From JAFGLP01 sp050014895 (lineage in GTDB: Bacteria; Chloroflexota; Dehalococcoidia; GIF9; UBA5629), in the NCBI GenBank assembly GCA_050014895.1, contig JBEKCL010000183.1:1-6804 (forward strand): 6,804 bases of DNA, written 5' to 3'. The translations under genes and the position numbers were made by a program. Under the pieces are notes generated by a model, which had not been told where the DNA came from, did no database searches, and worked only from the letters and a program-made list of their open reading frames with translations. Below, in pieces: positions 1 to 6,502 of the stretch (position 1 is its first letter; every line of letters starts with the position of its first letter).

Positions 1-27
1 ATAGCCGGAACTAATCTCTTTCTCATA

Positions 28-787
28 TCAGGGCTCTCCATTAAAATGATTTAAAAACTCAGAACTAGCAGACTGGTCGGGGAGGTAGGCTCTGCGTAAA
101 GCGGCTTCACGTGATTCTTTACTAATCGTTTCCTCGCGTTCGATTAAGCCGTCTCTGAAAAAGATGACACGATCGGTAAATTCCCGTTGCTCGGGCTCAT
201 GAGTCACCATGAGAATTGTCTGACCGAGTTCGTCGCATAGTTTACGCAGAAGCCTGAGGACGATACCCTTGTTCTCGGTGTCGAGGTTGGCACAGGGTTC
301 ATCGGCAAACAGTATTTTGGATTTATTGACCAGCGCCCTGGCGATTGCGACTCTCTGCTGCTCTCCGCCTGAAAGTTGGCTGATTAGATGTTTAAGCCTG
401 TCGCCAAGCCCGACTTTAATCATTAGATCAGTGGTAGCTTTAATGTAATCCCTCTTCCTCGCGCCAAGTAGCATAAGCGGAAGATAAGCGTTTTCGATAG
501 CGTTCAATTCGGGTATCAGGGCGTATTCCTGGAACACATAGCCGAAGACGGAACTCGGTGCGCATCTGGTCTGAGAGCGTAGATATATCTATATCATCCA
601 ACAATATCTGGCCGGATGAAGGGTTATCGAGCAAAGCGAGTTGGTGGAGTAATGTCGATTTTCCTGAGCCGCTGGCTCCCATAATTGCCACGAATTGTCC
701 CGTGGGGATTTCGAAGCAAACGCCCTTAAGCGCCCGCACCGGGACCTGGCCGGGGTAAGTTTTGACTAAATCTTTGACCTTTATCAT
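28..787 (-). pseudogene. ABC transporter ATP-binding protein (MacB/LolD type), frameshifted
   Basis: This is the ATPase that would power the adjacent MacB/FtsX-type permease at the inner face of the membrane. Reading from the ATG at 785-787, the first frame gives the N-terminal half with Walker A GASGSGKST at residues 37-45 and runs to about EFR (residue 80). The rest lies in another frame from about base 546 down to the TGA at 28-30. It carries the Q-loop (GYVFQEYAL), signature LSGGEQQRVAIARAL, Walker B ILFADEP, D-loop NLD and H-loop VTHE. The two halves join into one complete family member of about 250 residues. The 760-base span is not a multiple of three. No slippery heptamer lies at the junction, so this is a real disabling mutation or a sequence error, not obvious programmed frameshifting. 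The start lies 5 bases after the permease stop, and a weak GGGG about 9 bases upstream may serve as ribosome site. The family call is firm; whether the gene is functional is uncertain. Confidence 0.5.
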
Positions 788-792
788 TAAGA

Positions 793-2052
793 CTAGCCCC
801 AAATTGCCTTGATAATATTCTCGTGGGTTACTCTCCATGACGGGATGAACCCGGCAATAATGCTGACAATCAGCATACTGATAACACTGACTGAAAACTC
901 CCCTGGGACCAGTAGGAGGCTGACCAGTCCCATTGGGAAAGTTAGTGGATGGGCAATAAAATAGGGTCTGATGATAAACTCCAGGATCATTGTGCCTACG
1001 CCAATTCCAATAAGAGCGTAAAAGAGGGCGAGGAAAATGTAGGAGGTTACTATGATCTGTTCTTTCATGCCGATGGCTTTCATGATGCCAATTTGCTTTC
1101 TTCTACTGACGGTGGCTATGAATATAACGATAAAGATAGTCACGCCGGCCACCATCAAACCTATGAGCAGTATTATTCGTTTGATAATGTCAAAACTCTG
1201 CGCAATGCCCAGCACCAGCCCAATGAAATCTTTCCATGGCTTGATATCGGGTAATTCAATTCCGGCTCGCCTGAGCTGATCGATGTAATATTGTTCGGGA
1301 TAGGATTCATCAGTCTTAATAAGGATCTCTGAGGCACGATCATGCAAACCAAGGACCGATTCCATTTCCTTATGTGTAATGAAGATCGACATGTCGGAAA
1401 GCGGAAATATCGTCGTATAGATGCCTTTGATTGTATACTTGCGGACAATCCCGTTCTGATAACTGATAGTAATCTCGTCTCCAACATTCGCTCCCTTGAG
1501 TGACTGCACCTCCAGAGTGGCTCCAAAACCTCCTGAGATTTCCCTTCCCATTATCACCTGGTCGCGGTCTGATTCATCTAGGAACTGACCGGATACCATA
1601 TACATGGATATGTCCGATACTTGCCTATCTTCAGCAGGGTCGATTGAAGTGATCGGCCAGCTTATGGTCCTGATATCTTTGCCGGTTTTATCAGGGTCAT
1701 AAGTAATAATTGACCCGGCGGTATAACGGGCACTGCTGGCAATAATACCAGGTATGCCGTCTATTTTGCGTTTTAAAGCTGTAACCTGGGTCAAATATAG
1801 CTCTTTGTATCCCCACTGGTCCTTACCCGGTTGAACCACCAGGTTTGAAACATAGTTGGTTTTGGCCTGCTGATAGATTAAGCTGACTGCCCCGCTCATA
1901 ATGCCCGATATCGTGTTGATCTGCAGGAATGCCAGTGCGGCCACGATGACGGTGAGTATGAGCGTGCCCTTATTGCCGCGGGTGATGTACTTATAAAAGA
2001 GGAAAAGTGAGGCATTCAGGTCGTTCAACAGTGTTTTGAGCATCTTAATCAC
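793..2052 (-). CDS. ABC transporter permease, MacB/FtsX type
   Basis: This is an inner-membrane permease subunit of an export or mechanotransmission ABC transporter, 419 residues. The layout is typical of the family: a short cytoplasmic start and a first membrane segment at about 30-52. An extracytoplasmic MacB_PCD-like domain of about 230 residues follows. Three C-terminal membrane segments lie at about 291-316, 338-368 and 386-404. The cytoplasmic loop after the second segment, about RRKQIGIMKAIGMKEQ at 317-332, is the classic FtsX-domain motif that contacts the ATPase. A second-to-last-helix motif, PSWRVTHENIIKAIWG, closes the protein. The GTG start at 2050-2052 overlaps the repressor's stop as GTGA, which suggests translational coupling. 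An ATG three codons further in (2041-2043), preceded by GAG, is an equally reasonable start. The substrate cannot be inferred; with a TetR gene in front, export of a toxic or hydrophobic compound is the usual guess. Confidence 0.9.
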   Translation of the reverse strand: MIKMLKTLLNDLNASLFLFYKYITRGNKGTLILTVIVAALAFLQINTISGIMSGAVSLIYQQAKTNYVSNLVVQPGKDQWGYKELYLTQVTALKRKIDGIPGIIASSARYTAGSIITYDPDKTGKDIRTISWPITSIDPAEDRQVSDISMYMVSGQFLDESDRDQVIMGREISGGFGATLEVQSLKGANVGDEITISYQNGIVRKYTIKGIYTTIFPLSDMSIFITHKEMESVLGLHDRASEILIKTDESYPEQYYIDQLRRAGIELPDIKPWKDFIGLVLGIAQSFDIIKRIILLIGLMVAGVTIFIVIFIATVSRRKQIGIMKAIGMKEQIIVTSYIFLALFYALIGIGVGTMILEFIIRPYFIAHPLTFPMGLVSLLLVPGEFSVSVISMLIVSIIAGFIPSWRVTHENIIKAIWG

Positions 2053-2669
2053 TCAGTTTCCAGGCCATGGATGAACAGATTGCGCAGTTCCTTGGCCGCC
2101 TCCCTGACGCGGGTCTTCTTGAAGGGGCTGTCGCGCTGCTCAAGCCGGTAGAGTATCATGTTGCCGATAATTGTTCCGGCCAACGCGCGTGCCACAACCC
2201 TGGCATCCACTTTGCGGAAACTGCCGTTATCTACCTGGGCGTTGATGTATTGTTCTAGTTTGTTCAGTAGAGGGCCTGCTACCTGGGTCACGAATTGTCG
2301 ACGAAGCCCTTGATTGCGCTGGATTTCAAAGAACAGGAACAACATTTTCTGTGCGTTATCGAGTCCGAATGACAGGCGTTCTTCCAGCATAGACTGCATG
2401 AATTTTTCATTGCTTCGGGCTGGCTGGGTACCGAATATCCTGAGCAGGTCCTCAGATATTAGTCTATCGGCAATCAGCGAAATCAATAAGTCATGCTTGT
2501 CCTTGTAGTAGTTGTAGATTGTGCCCACACCGATACCCGCTTCTTTAGCTACATCGGCAACGGTGGATTCCCCGAACCCTTTAGATGAAAAGACAGCCAG
2601 TGCAGCATCCAGTATCTGCTTCTGCCGGGTGCGGGTTATGCGTTCTTTTCGCTTCTGGCGCGTTGTCAT
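2049..2669 (-). CDS. TetR/AcrR-family transcriptional repressor
   Basis: This is a cytoplasmic ligand-responsive DNA-binding repressor of 206 residues, the normal family length. The N-terminal part is basic (MTTRQKRKERITRTRQKQ), followed by helix 1 (ILDAALAVFSSKGF). The helix-turn-helix lies at about residues 36-57 (STVADVAKEAGIGVGTIYNYY), then KDKHDLL, the usual end of the TetR_N domain. The C-terminal ligand and dimer domain ends with LAGTIIGNMILYRLE and an EAAKELRNLFIHGL helix, as in many family members. I chose the ATG at 2667-2669. A TTG at 2700-2702 would add 11 residues unlike the family and would put the palindromic operator inside the coding region. No good ribosome site precedes the ATG, which leaves the start somewhat open. 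It is the first gene of the operon with the ABC permease and ATPase, overlaps the permease by GTGA, and very probably represses its own operon. Confidence 0.92.
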   Translation of the reverse strand: MTTRQKRKERITRTRQKQILDAALAVFSSKGFGESTVADVAKEAGIGVGTIYNYYKDKHDLLISLIADRLISEDLLRIFGTQPARSNEKFMQSMLEERLSFGLDNAQKMLFLFFEIQRNQGLRRQFVTQVAGPLLNKLEQYINAQVDNGSFRKVDARVVARALAGTIIGNMILYRLEQRDSPFKKTRVREAAKELRNLFIHGLETE

Positions 2670-2684
2670 AGCAACACATAAAAA

Positions 2685-2700
2685 GAATGAATATTCATTC
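2685..2700. promoter_or_regulatory. Palindromic TetR-type operator
   Basis: GAATGAATATTCATTC is a perfect 16-bp inverted repeat without a spacer. It lies 15 bases upstream of the chosen ATG of the TetR gene and just downstream of the promoter, over the predicted transcription start. AATGAATATTCATT-like sites are known for TetR-family repressors. Binding here would block transcription of the repressor and the ABC genes. The palindrome is seen directly; its role as operator is inferred. Confidence 0.75.
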
Positions 2701-2709
2701 AATAATTAT

Positions 2710-2737
2710 ATTATCAGTAGATATGCCGTAATGTCAA
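2710..2737 (-). promoter_or_regulatory. Sigma-70-type promoter of the TetR-ABC operon
   Basis: On the minus strand a perfect TTGACA (complement of 2732-2737) is followed after 16 bases by GATAAT (complement of 2710-2715), which matches the -10 consensus at five of six positions. An overlapping TAATAT with an 18-base spacer is an alternative -10. Transcription would start near 2703, directly before the 16-bp palindrome, leaving a leader of about 35 bases to the ATG. Confidence 0.65.
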
Positions 2738-2799
2738 TATGATGATACCAAATTGCTGGCGGCGGGACCCTGTCAATCGCAAAAAACAGGTAAATTTGA

Positions 2800-2805
2800 T
2801 ATGAT
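2800..2805 (+). promoter_or_regulatory. Possible -10 element for the first glycosyltransferase
   Basis: TATGAT matches the -10 consensus at five of six positions and would start transcription near 2812, about 29 bases before the ATG. The -35 region at the right distance (TCGCAA, 2777-2782) is poor, so an activator may be needed or the real promoter may lie elsewhere in the 138-base divergent spacer. Confidence 0.3.
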
Positions 2806-2840
2806 ATGTGAGCCCAAAATAGATCGCAGGATATGATGCC

Positions 2841-4094
2841 ATGAGAATTTGCATATTGAGCTACCGCAGCTACCCTTACTCTGGTGGACAGGGCATTTAC
2901 ATGCGCTATTTGAGCAATGCACTGAGGGATTTGGGGCATGAAGTAGATATGATGTCCGGTCCTCCATATCCTATTGTGGATGATGGTGTTGGGTTGATCA
3001 AGCTACCCAGTCTCGATCTTTATACGCTCAACTCCTGGCAGCGCCTATTCATCGATCCGCATAAGTTGAATACATATCCCAACTTTATAGAATGGGGAGG
3101 CACTGTCACGGGTTATTTCTCAGAGCCGCTTTCATTTGGTATGCGTGCATACCAGTATCTTTGTAAGCAAGACCATACGAAATACGATGTAATACATGAT
3201 AACCAGACGCTTTCATACGGAATTGCCGACATCCAGCGGGCGGGTTATCCTGTGGTTGAAACGATTCACCATCCTGTTACCATTGATCGTGATCTTGCAA
3301 TAAAATCGGCCAAGTCTTTGAAAGACAAGCTGGGGTACCGGCGCTGGTTTTCTTTTACCGGGATGCAGATTAAAGTGGCGCAGCAACTTCCATTTATCAT
3401 TACCGTTTCGGAAATGGCTAAAAAACACATCCACGAGGTATTCAGGGTCCCGGAAAATAATTTGAAAGTAATTTATAACGGAATTGATACGGAGAAGTTC
3501 AGCCCTTCCAAGGATGGAAAAAGACTAAATGACACGATATTGATGGTAATGAGTCGGGACACTGCTGTGAAAGGCCTGCGTTTCTTATTGCAGGCGTTGG
3601 CTGAATTACGCAAGAAACATGACGTAAAACTGGTGGTTGTGGGTCAAACAATGGGTGATGGCGTAACTGAAAAGTTAATGGATAAGTTGGGTATTACAGA
3701 AAGTGTAACCTTCTGTGATCAAATTGGAACTGATGAACTGATCAGGCTCTATAGGACAGCAACGCTGGTCGCTGTTCCCTCAACGTATGAAGGTTTTGGA
3801 TTGCCTGCAGCAGAAGCTATGGCCTGCGGCACTCCGGTGGTATCGACCACTGCCGGCGCTTTACCTGAAGTTGTTGGCGACGCTGGCATACTGATACCGC
3901 CCGCTGATTCGGCTGCACTGACTGATGCGATTGCTCACCTTTTGGATAATCCTGATAAAAGAAATGAGTATAGCATACTTGGGAGAAAACGCATATTAGA
4001 GAATTTTAGTTGGAGAGATGCTGCAAAGCACACACTGGATGTTTATGTTCAAGCGATTGAACGAACCAGATGCGAAAAGGCCAAATCTCAATAA
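2841..4094 (+). CDS. GT4-family glycosyltransferase, first of a tandem pair
   Basis: This is a retaining GT-B glycosyltransferase of family GT4, 417 residues, with no signal peptide or membrane segment, so it probably acts in the cytoplasm on a nucleotide-sugar donor. The N-terminal acceptor domain opens with ICILSYRSYPYSGGQG (GGQG at 15-18) and has HDNQ at 119-122 and TIHHP at 141-145. The C-terminal donor domain starts near YNGID (212-216). Its diphosphate-binding pair appears to be R239 and K244 in SRDTAVKG. The EX7E motif is E317 and E325 in YEGFGLPAAEA, followed by GTPVVSTTAGALPEVVGDAG. The start has an AGGA ribosome site at 2828-2831 with 9 bases of spacing. It is divergent from the TetR-ABC operon and is followed after 88 bases by a close paralog. 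The sugar and acceptor are unknown. The opening residues resemble GT4 proteins I recall next to 'prenyltransferase' and methyltransferase genes in Actinobacteria. Confidence 0.93.
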   Translation: MRICILSYRSYPYSGGQGIYMRYLSNALRDLGHEVDMMSGPPYPIVDDGVGLIKLPSLDLYTLNSWQRLFIDPHKLNTYPNFIEWGGTVTGYFSEPLSFGMRAYQYLCKQDHTKYDVIHDNQTLSYGIADIQRAGYPVVETIHHPVTIDRDLAIKSAKSLKDKLGYRRWFSFTGMQIKVAQQLPFIITVSEMAKKHIHEVFRVPENNLKVIYNGIDTEKFSPSKDGKRLNDTILMVMSRDTAVKGLRFLLQALAELRKKHDVKLVVVGQTMGDGVTEKLMDKLGITESVTFCDQIGTDELIRLYRTATLVAVPSTYEGFGLPAAEAMACGTPVVSTTAGALPEVVGDAGILIPPADSAALTDAIAHLLDNPDKRNEYSILGRKRILENFSWRDAAKHTLDVYVQAIERTRCEKAKSQ

Positions 4095-4109
4095 CGAATT
4101 TGCCTGATA

Positions 4110-4138
4110 TTGAAAATAACACCAAATAAATGTAAAAT
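4110..4138 (+). promoter_or_regulatory. Promoter candidate between the two glycosyltransferases
   Basis: TTGAAA (4110-4115) and TAAAAT (4133-4138) each match the sigma-70 consensus at five of six positions and are separated by exactly 17 bases. Transcription would start near 4145, about 38 bases before the second glycosyltransferase. The surrounding 88-base gap is AT-rich, and I see no terminator in it, so read-through from the first gene is also likely. Confidence 0.45.
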
Positions 4139-4182
4139 TCTATGGTATTTTTTATACGGGGTTGTTAATCGGATAGTTAAAG

Positions 4183-5433
4183 ATGCGCGTATGTTTACTG
4201 AGCTATAGAGCATATAAATACTCAGGTGGCCAGGGGATATACGTCCGATATCTCAGCCAGGCTCTTCAAAAACTCGGGCATGAAGTCGACGTAGTGGCAG
4301 GGCCTCCGTATCCTGATCTGGCAGAAGGCATTAAATTAATTAAGCTGCCCAGCCTGGACCTGTACAGGTTCTCTGAGATCAGGCGTTATTTTATAAATCC
4401 CCTCTGGCTGAACACATGGCCCAATTTTGTTGAGTGGATAGGAGAATGCGGCGGTTGCCTTACGGAGACAAAAACATTCGGTATGCGTGCCTACGATATG
4501 TTCCATAACAACGGGCACAGCAAGAAATACGATATTGTGCATGATAACCAGTGTATAAGCGAAGGAATACTGAAGATAAGGCAGATGGGCATCCCCATGG
4601 TGACCACCATCCATCATCCCATCACCATAGACCGCCAGCTTGCCCTGAAAGCGGCCAAATCCCCCTTAAAGAAGCTGGGTATTAAACGCTGGTATTCTTT
4701 TGTGGATACTCAAATTAAAGTGGCCAGTCAGCTATCGCATTTCATCACGGATTCGAAGCATTCTTTAAGTGAGATAACTGAGGGTTTCTGCTTACCTGCC
4801 GATAAGTTTAAGATCATCTATTGTGGAGTAGATCAGGACATTTTCAGGGAGGAGCCGGGAGTTACTCGTCCGGACAACCGTATACTTGTCATCAATAGCG
4901 GGGACACGCCTTTGAAAGGCCTGAAATATCTGCTTGAAGCTGTGGCCGAGATCCGTAAGACAAGAAATATTGAGCTTGTAATCGTTGGGACACCTATGCG
5001 GAAAGGTTATACGGAAGGGGTTATCGAGGATTTGGGATTGGATGATTGCGTTAAATACGCTGGTAAAATAGATACCGATCAGTTAGTCCATCAATATTCG
5101 ACCGCGACAATGTTAGTTGTGCCTTCAATCTACGAGGGTTTCGGACTGCCGGCTGCTGAGGCAATGTCTTGTGGAGCGCCGGTTATTTCAACTACAGCTG
5201 GCGCCTTACCGGAAGTGGTGGGTGATGCCGGTATTCTAATTCCCCCGGGTGATACGCGAGCTATTGTAGAAGCTGTTACAGGCCTTCTTGGCAATGATAA
5301 TAAACGGAAAGCAATGGGGATGAGTGGTAAGGAGAGGGTTGCAAGGCTTTTTAATTGGGATAGTGCGGCTAAACAGACCGCTGATTACTACAGGGAAGCT
5401 ATTGAAGCGCAGGTGCAGGTAAAGACGGGGTGA
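4183..5433 (+). CDS. GT4-family glycosyltransferase, second of a tandem pair
   Basis: This 416-residue GT-B glycosyltransferase is a paralog of the gene before it and aligns with it almost without gaps from end to end, roughly half or more identical by eye. Shared landmarks are GGQG (15-18), HDNQ (120-123), TIHHP (142-146) and the EX7E pair E318 and E326 in YEGFGLPAAEA. One difference stands out: in the loop that binds the donor diphosphate it reads NSGDTPLKG, so the arginine of the first copy (R239) is a glycine here (G240), while the lysine is kept (K245). This hints at a different donor or mechanism detail. The ribosome site is weak (GGA at 4171-4173, 9 bases before the ATG). There is no signal peptide or membrane helix. 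The toroid gene begins 4 bases after its stop, so those two are certainly co-transcribed. It probably adds a second, different sugar in the same pathway; this is inference. Confidence 0.93.
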   Translation: MRVCLLSYRAYKYSGGQGIYVRYLSQALQKLGHEVDVVAGPPYPDLAEGIKLIKLPSLDLYRFSEIRRYFINPLWLNTWPNFVEWIGECGGCLTETKTFGMRAYDMFHNNGHSKKYDIVHDNQCISEGILKIRQMGIPMVTTIHHPITIDRQLALKAAKSPLKKLGIKRWYSFVDTQIKVASQLSHFITDSKHSLSEITEGFCLPADKFKIIYCGVDQDIFREEPGVTRPDNRILVINSGDTPLKGLKYLLEAVAEIRKTRNIELVIVGTPMRKGYTEGVIEDLGLDDCVKYAGKIDTDQLVHQYSTATMLVVPSIYEGFGLPAAEAMSCGAPVISTTAGALPEVVGDAGILIPPGDTRAIVEAVTGLLGNDNKRKAMGMSGKERVARLFNWDSAAKQTADYYREAIEAQVQVKTG

Positions 5434-5437
5434 AAAC

Positions 5438-6502
5438 ATGTATGCGGATGACATTATTGAACCTACATCTTATAGCATCGACAACATGTTGTCCGACTGG
5501 TTTTTAAAACCTACCCTGGAAGGTATCGTAGGTTTGCAGGAGAAGCGGGGTTCTGTCCCGGAATTGGAGGGTGGTGTCGTCGAGCCTTGGACCCACGTAG
5601 AGTGTGCCATGGCCATCGATGTAGGCGACTATCATGATGAAGCGGAACGGGCTTATGAATGGCTTGCCAATGTCCAGCTTCCGGATGGCAGTTGGTACGC
5701 CAATTATCAGAATGGACTTCCCAAGGAGCAACATAAAGTATCACATGCCATCTCATATATTGCGGCCGGTGTTTGGCATCATTATTTGGTTACCGGTAAT
5801 TCCAAATTTGTGCGTGACATGTGGCCAAGTGTACGGTCGGCTATCAATTGCATCCTCAATATGCGCGGCCCTGACGGTGAGATATATTGGGCCAGGGATG
5901 TGAATGGTGAGTTATGTCCCCCTGCACTGGTAACGAGTTGTAGCTCATCTTACCTCAGCATAAACTGCGCCTTGAAGCTGGCCGATCTCTTGGGGGAAGA
6001 TCATCCCGAGTGGATGAGTGCCAATGAACGTTTACGCAATGCAATATTGAAAATGCCGTTGCCTTATGAAACTCCTGCCGATGGTGCAAACAATTCTGCA
6101 TTTGCCATGGATTGGTATTATCCAGCCCTATGCAGTGTAATCCATGGTCAGGAAGCCGTAAACAGGATTTATGACAGTTGGGATAAATTTATTGTACATG
6201 GCAAAGGATCCGTATGTAACCTGGGAAAAACGTGGGTAACGGCCGCTGAGACCAGCGAGCTTGCCATATCTTTAGCAGTTCATGGCCAATACAAGCAATC
6301 GGCTATTGTCTATAACTGGATTCATCATATGAGGGATGAGGATGGTTCGTACTGGTATGGAGTTGCCTACCCGGAAAATGAAATCTGGCCTCTTGAAAAG
6401 CCCTCATGGACTTCAGCGGCTGTCGTGTTGGCTGCAGACATGCTGAGGCCTGAATCACCGACGAGTTTGCTATTAGAGCATCACAGCATGGCGCTTCTTT
6501 AG
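5438..6502 (+). CDS. Alpha/alpha-toroid protein ('prenyltransferase'-like), function unknown
   Basis: The protein has 354 residues and no signal peptide, so it is probably cytoplasmic. It shows repeated helix-rich units ending in DG-aromatic turns: WLANVQLPDGSWY (75-87), GPDGEIYWARD (144-154) and WIHHMRDEDGSYWYG (294-308). This is the pattern of alpha/alpha-toroid folds (squalene cyclase, prenyltransferase and glucoamylase-like families). The most distinctive stretch is WVTAAETSELAISLAVHG (266-283) followed by WP.EKPSWTSAAVVLAADML, which I recall from actinobacterial proteins labelled 'prenyltransferase' beside GT4 and methyltransferase genes. I see neither the DXDD of squalene-hopene cyclases nor DDXXD, so a terpenoid reaction is doubtful. 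Acidic residues in PWTHVE (50-55) and E271/E274 are candidates for a glycosidase-like or sugar-binding site. The ATG follows GGGGTGA and lies 4 bases from the upstream stop. Its last 30 bases overlap the end of the opposing methyltransferase gene. Confidence 0.8.
   Translation: MYADDIIEPTSYSIDNMLSDWFLKPTLEGIVGLQEKRGSVPELEGGVVEPWTHVECAMAIDVGDYHDEAERAYEWLANVQLPDGSWYANYQNGLPKEQHKVSHAISYIAAGVWHHYLVTGNSKFVRDMWPSVRSAINCILNMRGPDGEIYWARDVNGELCPPALVTSCSSSYLSINCALKLADLLGEDHPEWMSANERLRNAILKMPLPYETPADGANNSAFAMDWYYPALCSVIHGQEAVNRIYDSWDKFIVHGKGSVCNLGKTWVTAAETSELAISLAVHGQYKQSAIVYNWIHHMRDEDGSYWYGVAYPENEIWPLEKPSWTSAAVVLAADMLRPESPTSLLLEHHSMALL

Noticed and set aside
28..787. Programmed ribosomal frameshifting in the ATPase gene.
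   Set aside because: The junction bases (TTCCGTCTTCGGC on the coding strand) contain no slippery heptamer, and family comparison suggests missing residues, which fits a deletion or error better than recoding.
949..1279. Plus-strand open frames opposite the ABC permease.
   Set aside because: They lie antisense to a gene with clear membrane segments and the FtsX motif and encode low-complexity, unfamiliar protein; they are shadows of the permease frame.
2670..2702. TTG at 2700-2702 as the start of the TetR gene.
   Set aside because: It would place the perfect palindrome inside the coding region and add an atypical hydrophobic leader (NEYSFFLCVA) before a normal TetR N-terminus.
2769..2790. 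CCTGT...ACAGG hairpin in the divergent spacer as a terminator or riboswitch stem.
   Set aside because: A 5-bp stem with a 12-base loop, with a mismatch on extension, is expected by chance; it also lies upstream of the predicted start of transcription.
4145..4157. GTATTTTTTATAC inverted repeat as a terminator after the first glycosyltransferase.
   Set aside because: The stem is only 4 bp and AT-rich, with no GC-rich arm or following T-run, so it would not form a stable terminator.
5438..6502. Squalene-hopene cyclase.
   Set aside because: The protein is about half the usual length and has no DXDD; only the toroid-like repeats are shared.
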